23,013 bases of DNA from NCBI GenBank assembly GCA_002452325.1, contig DKFG01000256.1, forward strand, positions 1 through 23,013. Direction: 5' to 3'. Below the pieces are notes generated by a model that worked only from the letters and a program-made list of their open reading frames with translations, was not told where the DNA came from and did not search any database. Shown here one piece after another: positions 7,662 through 13,842 of the stretch. Position numbers and translations under genes: made by a program. Source of the DNA: Geobacter sp. UBA6802. Its GTDB lineage: Bacteria; Desulfobacterota; Desulfuromonadia; Geobacterales; Pseudopelobacteraceae. Positions within the stretch are counted from its first letter, which is position 1; each line of letters begins with the position of its first letter.

Positions 7662-7675
7662 TTCGGACGTCCGAA
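7662..7675. repeat. Perfect 14-bp palindrome upstream of the Fic remnant
   Basis: TTCGGACGTCCGAA is a perfect palindrome about 40 bases before the point where Fic homology starts. It may be an operator left from the lost gene, a recombination scar or part of a small dispersed repeat. The surrounding 150 bases (7623-7779) contain no gene. Confidence 0.6.
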
Positions 7676-7779
7676 ATTCTGACATAACTATCTGATTTGT
7701 AAGAAATCATTCCTGAAAAGTGCCCAAAAATCTTGGCCGGTTGCTCCGGTGTACTTTGCGTAACAGGGTGCAACCAGTA

Positions 7780-8526
7780 TCATCGCGGCATTAGCGCAAA
7801 TACGCCCCAGCCCAGGTATTCACGGGTGTAGGTGGCGTAGCGCACCGGTTCAGAGGTCAATTGGGTACGAACCTCTTGTGCAAGCTCGTCGTCAGGGTTT
7901 GCTTCAAGCCAGCGGCGCATGGTGAGCCATTTTGCCGCCTCGTATCGGTCCCAGCCATCCTGATCAGCCAGAACCATTTCAACCAGGTCGTAGCCAAGTT
8001 GACCAAAAGAGGCGATAAGTTCCGGCAATAACAGAAAGTCGGAAATCGAATGGGCAAGGCAGCCCTTGGCAACCGCTTCTGTTGGCGGTAACTGCCGCCA
8101 AAAGGGTTCGCCGATCAGGATGATCCCGCCGGTGCTCAGGCTGCGCTTCAGTAGCTCGATAGTGCCGCTAACTCCCCCGCCGATCCAGGTGGCACCGACA
8201 CAGGCTGCCACCCCCACCTTCTCGTCAGAGACATAGCCCGCTGCATCGCCATGGATGAACGTGACCTGATCAGCAACGCCAAGTTCTATAGCGCGGAGTT
8301 GTGCCTGCTCGGTGAACAGCTGGCTCATGTCAATACCGGTGCCGATGATGCCGTGATCCCGTGCCCAGCTGCAGAGCATCTCCCCTGAACCGCTGCCCAG
8401 GTCAAGCACACGGGTGCTTGGTTCCATGCGCAGCGCCGCGCCAAGTGTGGCCAGTTTTTCAGGTGTGATCGGGTTATGGATGCGATGAGCGCTTTCGGTG
8501 ATGTTGAAAATCCGTGGTATGTCCAT
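7780..8526 (-). CDS. Class I SAM-dependent methyltransferase
   Basis: From the ATG at 8526 the protein has 248 residues. Motif I is VLDLGSGSGE (40-49), the acidic motif II residue is Asp66 in GTGIDMS, and IHGDA (91-95) supplies the adenine-side contact. The fold is the UbiE/ubiquinone-methyltransferase type. I chose this start because AAGGAG lies 10 bases upstream; the 40-codon extension beyond it is Pro/Arg-rich and has no such support. Substrate is unknown; small-molecule methylation is most likely. It sits alone between a Fic relic and a toxin-antitoxin pair. A 49-bp part of this gene (8295-8343) recurs at 12526-12574. Confidence 0.85.
   Translation of the reverse strand: MDIPRIFNITESAHRIHNPITPEKLATLGAALRMEPSTRVLDLGSGSGEMLCSWARDHGIIGTGIDMSQLFTEQAQLRAIELGVADQVTFIHGDAAGYVSDEKVGVAACVGATWIGGGVSGTIELLKRSLSTGGIILIGEPFWRQLPPTEAVAKGCLAHSISDFLLLPELIASFGQLGYDLVEMVLADQDGWDRYEAAKWLTMRRWLEANPDDELAQEVRTQLTSEPVRYATYTREYLGWGVFALMPR
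8295..8343. repeat. Methyltransferase segment duplicated at 12526-12574
   Basis: These 49 bases encode the motif II region (GTGIDMSQLFTEQA) and match 12526-12574 at 47 of 49 positions in the same orientation. Differences are at 8301 (G/T) and 8335 (A/G). Confidence 0.9.
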
Positions 8527-8592
8527 GTGTGGAAGTCTCCTTGTGGGGGGAAGGGGTTTGGTTGGGGGATAACGGCTGTGAGGCGCACCAGC

Positions 8593-8614
8593 GGCGCGGG
8601 GATTTATCCGCGCC
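8593..8614. promoter_or_regulatory. GC-rich hairpin in the methyltransferase leader
   Basis: GGCGCGG (8593-8599) and CCGCGCC (8608-8614) form a 7-bp stem with an 8-base loop about 67 bases upstream of the methyltransferase ATG. No U-run follows. Role unknown. Confidence 0.35.
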
Positions 8615-8663
8615 GACTGTGTGCCGCCGATTGTTGGACACTTCACGTAGTCGTCTCTTCCTT

Positions 8664-8700
8664 AAAAAAAGGGGAATGGAGAGTCGCCCCCTCATTCCCC
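8664..8700 (-). terminator. Rho-independent terminator of the RelE/HTH operon
   Basis: On the minus strand the stem GGGGAATG/CATTCCCC (8700-8693 with 8678-8671), extended by a GAG/CTC pair past a one-base bulge, is followed directly by seven T residues (8670-8664). It lies 27 bases past the stop of the HTH antitoxin gene. This is the clearest intrinsic terminator in the window. Confidence 0.88.
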
Positions 8701-8726
8701 AGTTATTGCTTGAACGGTTTTGAAGA

Positions 8727-9044
8727 TCATGAAATGGCTTCTAATCCTTTTCTGCGAATAATATCGAGCAGTTTTAGGGCGGTACCGCTGGGATGTTTTT
8801 CTCCGCGTTCCCATTTGCTGATTGTGCTAACGCCAACATTCAGGTAGTGCGCGAAAACGGATTGGCTTACGCCGATGCTGGTGCGTGTGGCAACAATCTC
8901 ATCCGGTGCTAGGTTCTTAACAGGAGTGAGGCAAGACGTGTCAAATTCCCGCATCGTTTTAGCATCGATAATACCGGCAGCATGGAAATCTTCGGCTGTC
9001 TCGTGGATTGCAGCAAATATTTTGCTTTTATATTGTTTAGTCAT
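8727..9044 (-). CDS. HTH antitoxin (HigA/NadS-like) of a RelE-type toxin
   Basis: From the ATG at 9044 the product has 105 residues. The N-terminal 45 residues are charged and probably bind the toxin. Residues ~48-100 form a Xre/Cro-type helix-turn-helix (SQSVFAHYLNVGVSTISKWERG) with the family ending SGTALKLLDIIRRKGLEAI. It resembles the HigA-2 type of Vibrio cholerae. The start is set by GAGGAG 10 bases upstream and by the RelE gene, which it overlaps by 8 bases; a longer frame to 9095 lacks support. Toxin-first order fits HigBA-like pairs. It probably represses its own operon at the palindrome at 9431-9453. Confidence 0.88.
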   Translation of the reverse strand: MTKQYKSKIFAAIHETAEDFHAAGIIDAKTMREFDTSCLTPVKNLAPDEIVATRTSIGVSQSVFAHYLNVGVSTISKWERGEKHPSGTALKLLDIIRRKGLEAIS

Positions 9045-9411
9045 GGTATGGAATCTCCTCAATTCTATCAATTTCCAAGGCAGAAGTGATTTCATCGTCT
9101 TTAAGTTTTAAAAAGAGTTGTGAGAGTTTTCGTAGTTCACGCAGTTCATCATTTCCGATATTGTCCCGGTCACTTTTTGCAAAACCATACAAAAGTAGGC
9201 TTCTCTGACCAGAAGAGAATGCGATAATAGTTCTGTAACCGCTACTTTTACCGCTACCTTCACGGGCAACCCGCTTCTTTACGAGACCGCCACCAAGAAC
9301 CGCATCAACAAGACCCTCTTCAATCTCGCGGATGGCATTTGTTAACGCAGTATCATCAATTCCTTCCTTCTTCGCATATCGTGAAAAATGTTTTGACTTG
9401 AATACTCGCAC
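9037..9411 (-). CDS. RelE/HigB-type mRNA interferase toxin
   Basis: A 124-residue protein of the PF06296-like RelE group. It starts MRVFKSKHFSRYAKKEGI, has a glycine/lysine-rich core GGLVKKRVAREGSGKSSGYR followed by the strand TIIAF, and LLYGFAKSDRDNI, typical of this family. RelE toxins cut mRNA on the ribosome. The start codon is GTG at 9411, supported by AAGGAG five bases upstream. It is the first gene of the pair and overlaps the antitoxin by 8 bases. Length is slightly above the usual 100-115 residues because of a Lys/Glu-rich tail that continues into the antitoxin start. Confidence 0.87.
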   Translation of the reverse strand: MRVFKSKHFSRYAKKEGIDDTALTNAIREIEEGLVDAVLGGGLVKKRVAREGSGKSSGYRTIIAFSSGQRSLLLYGFAKSDRDNIGNDELRELRKLSQLFLKLKDDEITSALEIDRIEEIPYHD

Positions 9412-9430
9412 ACAGTCTCCTTAAAACTAC

Positions 9431-9457
9431 AATATAGCACTCAGTGCCATATTTCAA
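9431..9457 (-). promoter_or_regulatory. Promoter with operator between -35 and -10 for the RelE/HTH pair
   Basis: On the minus strand, -35 TTGAAA (9457-9452) and -10 TATATT (9436-9431) are 15 bases apart. The segment 9431-9453 is a 23-bp palindrome: the GCACT-C-AGTGC core is flanked by AATAT/ATATT arms, with only one mismatched pair (9436/9448). A repressor there would cover both boxes, so the HTH antitoxin is the obvious ligand. The start codon is about 20 bases downstream. Confidence 0.78.
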
Positions 9458-9540
9458 GCAAACAATAACCTTTTTCGCCCGTCCCAGGTCGTGAGCGTTG
9501 TTGAACATTCCCTCCACTTTAACGATGAAATTTTTACTCG

Positions 9541-10269
9541 CTATGCGTCTTCAAGCTCAATACTCATTCTGTATATTTTAAGTGAAATGCGATTTGTAGT
9601 TTCACACGCAAACCGTAAGCCTTCGTCGATGGAACCGGCAACAATTACGCCATTGATTTCTTTGTCCGAAAACTGTTTTTGTAACAATCCCATATACATC
9701 GCTATTTGCCCGAAAACCTTATAGTCAGCCATTCCAGATTTCAGTTCGACTACTAATAAGTTGTTAGTTTCCAAGTGCTCAAGGAGGACGTCAATACGCT
9801 TACCACCAATTGAATATTCAACGCCCAAGTTGAAATCGCCAAAAATCTTATATTCTGGAAATAGCTCGGATATTTGAGCACACAACGTCGTCTGAAGATC
9901 ACGTTCATATGCAAAATTAGTTTGAGCGATACTAGGCACAATCAACGAAACTTCCTTGTCTGTATCTGAGCTTTCCGAAACGTCAGAAATGTCGTTTTTG
10001 TGGACAAAAAACTCTGAGTATCTTGAAATAGCGGCTCTGAAACGTCCATGTTGCTCGTAACCAAATACGGAAAATTTACCAGCTTGGCTATAGTCATGCG
10101 CGATTTGACTGATCTTAGCTTGGTCAGTGATTGCATATATATCAGTTGGAATTCCAGTTTCCTTGGAATAGTGCTCTGACATAATGGATATAGCCCTCGA
10201 ATAGCTATTTGCAGCGCCAGTTTCCGAATATCCGCGATTGACAAGCCATTGTTTAAATTTGTCTTCCAT
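9541..10269 (-). CDS. Stand-alone PD-(D/E)XK (NucS-like) nuclease with helical N-terminal domain
   Basis: A 242-residue protein from the ATG at 10269, chosen because AAGGAGG precedes it by 11 bases; the longer frame would need a TTG inside that site. Residues ~1-90 form a helical domain (FKQWLVNRGYSETGAANSYS... ISRYSEFF) of the type found at the N-terminus of some restriction-like enzymes. Residues ~115-240 carry the nuclease core: Glu122 (FAYERDL), Asp160 (GKRIDVLLE), Glu175-x-Lys177 (VVELKSG) and Gln188 (FGQIAMYMG), the full PD-(D/E)XK set of the DUF91/NucS group. There is no adjacent methyltransferase or ATPase partner in an operon. The gene is visibly AT-richer than its neighbours, suggesting recent transfer. 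A phage-defence or repair role is inferred. Confidence 0.82.
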   Translation of the reverse strand: MEDKFKQWLVNRGYSETGAANSYSRAISIMSEHYSKETGIPTDIYAITDQAKISQIAHDYSQAGKFSVFGYEQHGRFRAAISRYSEFFVHKNDISDVSESSDTDKEVSLIVPSIAQTNFAYERDLQTTLCAQISELFPEYKIFGDFNLGVEYSIGGKRIDVLLEHLETNNLLVVELKSGMADYKVFGQIAMYMGLLQKQFSDKEINGVIVAGSIDEGLRFACETTNRISLKIYRMSIELEDA

Positions 10270-10303
10270 TGTTATTAGATCCTCCTTAAGGTTCAACTCG
10301 TTA

Positions 10304-10339
10304 TTGAGCGGTTCACGCGTACGCGCGTGAACCGCTCAA
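10304..10339. terminator. Perfect 16-bp hairpin with 4-base loop between vapC and the nuclease gene
   Basis: Arms 10304-10319 (TTGAGCGGTTCACGCG) and 10324-10339 are exact reverse complements around the loop TACG. It begins 18 bases past the stop of the upstream vapC (minus direction) and ends 34 bases before the nuclease start. It is a likely terminator or transcript-end stabiliser, but no U-run follows on either strand. Confidence 0.6.
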
Positions 10340-10356
10340 CATCCCATTTGGAACAG

Positions 10357-10767
10357 TTATCCTGTCTGGCGCACTTCAAGTCGTAATCCCTCAATCTTTT
10401 CAAAATCGCGTCGGTTAGCGGTAATAACCTTGTAATCCAGAGAAATGGCCGTTGCTGCAATAATCAGATCATGTGACCCTACGGTAAAACCTCGCTGCAT
10501 CAGAGTTGCCCATATTCTGGCGTAGATACGGGCAACTCCGGTGTCAAACGGGAACACAGGGATCATCTCAATCACTTTTTCCACAAAGGCCTGCCGCCGT
10601 ATTTTTCTGGTTTCTGTGTCGGCCCGCTCAACTCCATGGAGAAGTTCAGCCACGGTGACCACGCTGATGCCAAACGGCTCATCTTCACGACCAGCCACCA
10701 GATTTTCGACCAATCCACGGTTTCTTTCCAGGGCTATGATCTCGCTGGAGTCAAGTATTACTCCCAT
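10357..10767 (-). CDS. VapC toxin (PIN-domain ribonuclease)
   Basis: 136 residues with the four conserved PIN acidic residues in place: Asp6 (MGVILDSSEII), Glu41 (VAELLHG), Asp100 (GSHDLIIAATA) and Asp121 (TANRRDFEKI). The spacing is that of tRNA- or rRNA-cleaving VapC toxins. The start codon overlaps the end of the antitoxin by 10 bases, so expression is coupled. It is unrelated in detail to the PIN protein at 6536-6970 (PIN_3-type), so the two pairs are separate acquisitions. Confidence 0.92.
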   Translation of the reverse strand: MGVILDSSEIIALERNRGLVENLVAGREDEPFGISVVTVAELLHGVERADTETRKIRRQAFVEKVIEMIPVFPFDTGVARIYARIWATLMQRGFTVGSHDLIIAATAISLDYKVITANRRDFEKIEGLRLEVRQTG

Positions 10768-11039
10768 GACAGAGCCTCTGGCATTGAGGGTTGCGCACTT
10801 GCCGCAGCCATGACATCTGATTCAAACAAGGTGTCACTTCTGTCCAGATGTGGAAAAGAGTGCACCATCTTACGCAGATCAGCCAGTGTTGCACCGCTGG
10901 TGACCGGTTCCACCGGAACCAGGGATGCGGCAGGTTTTCCGCCACGAATAACGGTATAGCGATCTCCACGGTATTTAATATTGTTGAGCAGTTCAGAAAA
11001 ATTTCTCACTACCTCGGTTGAGCTGATTGCTGTTTGCAT
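10758..11039 (-). CDS. Phd/YefM-type antitoxin of VapC
   Basis: 93 residues starting at the ATG at 11039 (MQTAISSTEVVRNFSELLNNI). GGAGG lies about 5 bases upstream and would be inside the coding sequence if the earlier ATG at 11051 were used, so the shorter form is preferred. The N-terminal Phd domain contains YTVIRGGKPAASLVPVEP, typical of antitoxins of this fold. The C-terminal acidic tail binds the toxin. It is the first gene of the pair, just downstream of a perfect palindrome. Confidence 0.9.
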   Translation of the reverse strand: MQTAISSTEVVRNFSELLNNIKYRGDRYTVIRGGKPAASLVPVEPVTSGATLADLRKMVHSFPHLDRSDTLFESDVMAAASAQPSMPEALSWE

Positions 11040-11050
11040 AGATACCTCCA

Positions 11051-11095
11051 TAAAATATGATAATCATATTTTACGTTATTTATTGATTCTGACAA
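11051..11095 (-). promoter_or_regulatory. Promoter and perfect palindromic operator of phd-vapC
   Basis: On the minus strand, -35 TTGTCA (11095-11090), a 16-base spacer and -10 TAAAAT (11073-11068). The -10 is the left end of a perfect 11-1-11 palindrome (TAAAATATGAT, A/T centre, and its complement) at 11051-11073, ending about 4 bases before the GGAGG. Repressor binding would block both the -10 and the start site. Confidence 0.82.
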
Positions 11096-11169
11096 TACAA
11101 TTTTATCCAAATGTGTCCTCAACTTGTTACTCTACAGCTTCCCTAAAGCGGTTGATCCGGGATTTGGTC

Positions 11170-11217
11170 TTTTGGTTCTGTCTTCTGTTCTTTGCGTTCT
11201 TGGCGCCTTGGCGAGAA
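11170..11217. repeat. Intergenic string with short recurring words, possible dispersed-repeat remnant
   Basis: On the minus strand this runs CTCGCCAAGGCGCCAAG, then AACGCAAAGAACAGAAGACA. Strings of this kind (GCCAAG and CGCAAAG words) recur between genes in many environmental bacteria. A related-looking string (GAGCAACG twice) is at 14426-14444. The rest of the 11096-11231 gap has no gene. Confidence 0.35.
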
Positions 11218-11231
11218 ACCGGGTTTTCAGT

Positions 11232-12410
11232 TTACACAAGCCCAGCCATAACATCGCCGATATGGGGATATCCAACCACCTGCATACCATTACTGCGCTG
11301 CTGACGTTCTGTTGCCCCGCAGATGAGCAGTCCCGGCTGTGCAGCAACATTGAGCCTGCGGTAGTGGTCAATCCCCTTCCAGGCGCTTTGCTGGATAGTC
11401 GCCCCCAGCTTGATCTCGATCGGTACAATACCTGCGGGTGACTCAAACAGCAGATCAACCTCATGCCCGGCATTGTCACGCCAATAGTAGAGGCGCGGCT
11501 CACGTACCATGTTCAGGCGTTGTTTCATCAGTTCCGTCACCACAAAGGTTTCAAACAGGGCGCCAACTAGTGGGTGATGCGTAATCTGGCCAGCTTGCTC
11601 AATGCCCAGCAGGTGGGCGGCCAGCCCCACATCCCAGAAATAGAGCTTGGGTGATTTGACCAGCCGTTTATTAAAGTTTTCAAAGTGCGGTTGCAGCAGG
11701 GTGATGATGAAGCTGGCTTCCAGCACAGAGAGCCATGCACGGGCAGTACCGTGGTTAATGCCGCAATCGGCAGCCAGTGAGTTGATGTTGAGAATCTGTC
11801 CGGTACGTCCGGCACACAGGCGAAGAAAGCGGGTAAACAGGGCCAGGTCTTTGACGGCCATGATCTCTCGGACATCCCGCTCAACGTAGGTGGTCAGGTA
11901 GAACGAGAGCGCCTCAACCGGGTCCAGCTGATCATTCAGAATACGCGGGTAAAACCCTTCAAACAGCATCTGCGAGATTTCCGGCTGCGGAGCCTGGGCG
12001 TAGCGCTCCGCAAATGAAAACGGCAGCAGCTTCAGGATGGCAGTACGTCCGGCAAGTGATTGGGTGATCCGCTCCATCAGCAAAAACTGGTGGCTGCCGG
12101 TAATAATATAGACACCTTTGCGGGCCGGGTCGGCATCCACCAGCACCTGCAGTTCCGAGAGCAGGCCCGGTACCCGTTGAATCTCGTCAATCACCGCGCC
12201 GCCTGCCGCGTAATCCCGCAAGAACCCCTGTGGATCGTTGGTCGCATAGTCGCGCAGGGCAAGCTGCTCAAGGGAGACGTAGGGCTTGTCAGGAAAGGTC
12301 ATCCGGCACAGGGTGCTTTTGCCTGACTGGCGCGGTCCGACGATCGTCACAATCGGGTACTGTCCGGCCAGCCGGATCAATTCTGGTTGTATGGTTCGAT
12401 GTATGAGCAT
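11232..12410 (-). CDS. AAA+ ATPase with DUF4143 C-terminal domain (copy 1)
   Basis: 392 residues from the ATG at 12410. Walker A is GPRQSGKST (25-33), Walker B is AVIDEIQ (72-78), the sensor-like strand YIITGSHQFLL is 101-111, and SLAGRTA is about 118-124. The C-terminal DUF4143 region has a nuclease-like pattern, HEVDLLFE near 316 and PIEIKLG near 331. Such ATPases are frequent in accessory regions; their function is unproven. No clear Shine-Dalgarno precedes the start, and the nearest -10-like box (AATAAT) would give a leader of only about 10 bases. A longer frame to 12512 is rejected because homology begins at MLIHRTIQPEL. A second, divergent member follows upstream. Confidence 0.85.
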   Translation of the reverse strand: MLIHRTIQPELIRLAGQYPIVTIVGPRQSGKSTLCRMTFPDKPYVSLEQLALRDYATNDPQGFLRDYAAGGAVIDEIQRVPGLLSELQVLVDADPARKGVYIITGSHQFLLMERITQSLAGRTAILKLLPFSFAERYAQAPQPEISQMLFEGFYPRILNDQLDPVEALSFYLTTYVERDVREIMAVKDLALFTRFLRLCAGRTGQILNINSLAADCGINHGTARAWLSVLEASFIITLLQPHFENFNKRLVKSPKLYFWDVGLAAHLLGIEQAGQITHHPLVGALFETFVVTELMKQRLNMVREPRLYYWRDNAGHEVDLLFESPAGIVPIEIKLGATIQQSAWKGIDHYRRLNVAAQPGLLICGATERQQRSNGMQVVGYPHIGDVMAGLV

Positions 12411-12525
12411 GTTCAGTAGGTTAGCATTATTTTGTACAAATTTACAGTTGAAATGAAATTTTGTATGAATTTTCTGGTGGCCTTGGTTAAGGCCGCTTCT
12501 CGCCATGTACACCCTGCATCATAGT

Positions 12526-12574
12526 GGAGTTTTGCCTGCTCGGTGAACAGCTGGCTCATGTCAATGCCGGTGCC
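12526..12574. pseudogene. Stranded 49-bp methyltransferase fragment
   Basis: Matches 8295-8343 at 47 of 49 bases and, read on the minus strand, still encodes GTGIDMSQLFTEQA in frame. Outside these borders the similarity stops abruptly on the right and fades within a few bases on the left. It lies in the 178-base gap between the two DUF4143 ATPase genes. It is a relic of a second methyltransferase copy or of a recombination event. Confidence 0.88.
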
Positions 12575-12588
12575 TCTGTAAAATATGA

Positions 12589-13740
12589 CTACACCGGAAA
12601 GATGTTTGGTTTGAGCTGTAAAAGAAAATCTTCGCAGGGGACGCACAGAATACCATCAATCAACAGACGATCCTTGCCGCGATAGACAAGCCAGCGGCTG
12701 CTTTCAGGAAAGTCTTCGCCAAATTTTTTGAGACCTCGCAGGTCTTCCGGTCTAACCTTGCCGCTGTTTTTTACCTCTATTGCATGAAAGTATGTTTCGC
12801 CATAGACCACAAAATCAATCTCGACTTTTGTCCGGGTCTGCCAGTAGTACAGGCGATGATTGCCTGCGGAATAATCGCACCACGCCCGCAAGTGCTGCCC
12901 GACCAGACCTTCCAGCGCCGCCCCGTCAATTTCTGCAGGGGCGTCCAGTGGACCTGCCGGACGGTTGGCGCGAAAGACACCGGCATCAAAGAAATAAAAT
13001 TTTGGATGTACGGCCAATTCACGCTGCGCCCGTTTGGTGAAGACCGGTACACGGAAAGAAAGCAGCAGATCTTCTAAAATCTCAAGAAAACCTTCCACTG
13101 TTTTGCGATTGATCTGACACTCCCGGGCAACTGCGGCCAGATTTAGTACTGCGCCGTGTGAAAAGCTGATCGCTTCCAGAAAACGGGAAAAGTTGCCGAT
13201 TGAGCGAACCATACCTTCTAACTGCACCTCTTCACGCAGATACAGGCCATTATAGGCCCGAAGTATCTCGGCAGGGTCTTTGGCCGCCAGTACCACAGGA
13301 AGCATGCCGAGGTGCAGGGCTTCTTCAAGATTGAAGCGTGTCCCAAGCTCTGAAGCCATGAAGGGATGCAGCGATTTCTGTGCAGCCCTGCCTCCCAGCA
13401 GGTTTACCCCGGCGCGGCGTAACTTGCGTGCGCTTGATCCGGTGAAAATAAACTGCAGGTTATGCTTTTCCTCAATCAGCAGATGAGCAACCTCCAGAAG
13501 TTCCGGCAGTTTCTGGACTTCATCAACCACCACCTGGCGAGCTTCAGGACGTGCTTCAAGCAGCTCACGCAGCCGTTCAGGCCGTGCCGAAAGGGTGCGC
13601 AGGATTTCAGGATCAAGCAGGTCAATACGTAAGGCATCAGGATACCGGCGTTGCGTCAGCCAGGTTTTTCCTGTGCCACGTGGACCGAGCAGGAAGTAGT
13701 GGTCATCGGGTGGTATAAAATATCGCGGCGTAGATTCCAT
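12589..13740 (-). CDS. AAA+ ATPase with DUF4143 C-terminal domain (copy 2)
   Basis: 383 residues from the ATG at 13740 (MESTPRYFIPPDDHYFLLGP). Walker A is GPRGTGKT (19-26), Walker B is VVVDEVQK (70-77), the sensor strand is IFTGSSARKL (98-107), and LLGGRA is at 114-119. The C-terminal domain has VEIDFVVYG near 305 and AIEVKNSG near 320, the same nuclease-like pattern as copy 1. The two copies differ too much to be a recent duplication. No Shine-Dalgarno is present. The promoter at 13751-13779 predicts a leader of only 3-4 bases, so the mRNA is probably leaderless. In-frame ATGs at 13752 and 13779 are upstream of the predicted transcription start. Confidence 0.85.
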   Translation of the reverse strand: MESTPRYFIPPDDHYFLLGPRGTGKTWLTQRRYPDALRIDLLDPEILRTLSARPERLRELLEARPEARQVVVDEVQKLPELLEVAHLLIEEKHNLQFIFTGSSARKLRRAGVNLLGGRAAQKSLHPFMASELGTRFNLEEALHLGMLPVVLAAKDPAEILRAYNGLYLREEVQLEGMVRSIGNFSRFLEAISFSHGAVLNLAAVARECQINRKTVEGFLEILEDLLLSFRVPVFTKRAQRELAVHPKFYFFDAGVFRANRPAGPLDAPAEIDGAALEGLVGQHLRAWCDYSAGNHRLYYWQTRTKVEIDFVVYGETYFHAIEVKNSGKVRPEDLRGLKKFGEDFPESSRWLVYRGKDRLLIDGILCVPCEDFLLQLKPNIFPV

Positions 13741-13779
13741 AATGTGTCGCATTATGGAATTACAAATATTATTTTGCAA
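13734..13779 (-). promoter_or_regulatory. Leaderless-type promoter with perfect palindrome over the start codon
   Basis: On the minus strand, -35 TTGCAA (13779-13774), a 17-base spacer and -10 CATAAT (13756-13751). The expected transcription start (13744-13743) is 3-4 bases before the ATG at 13740. A perfect inverted repeat (ATTCCATAATG, 5-base spacer, complement) spans 13734-13760, so it covers the -10, start site and initiation codon. This is a strong candidate operator. Confidence 0.68.
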
Positions 13780-13842
13780 GTGCTAAACTGAGGTGCAAAA
13801 GAGGCCATACGGTTGCTCCTTTTGCAGGTCTTTGTGCCGATC

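Noticed and set aside
8527..8646. 40-codon N-terminal extension of the methyltransferase
   Set aside because: Pro/Arg-rich, without similarity to the family, while the ATG at 8526 has a good AAGGAG.
10981..11441. Plus-strand frames opposite the ATPase and in the gap before it
   Set aside because: Shadows of the minus-strand ATPase frame with no homology or ribosome site.
12413..12646. 77-codon minus-strand frame containing GTGIDMSQLFTEQA
   Set aside because: It overlaps the ATPase end and contains only the 49-bp methyltransferase scrap; the rest matches nothing recognised.
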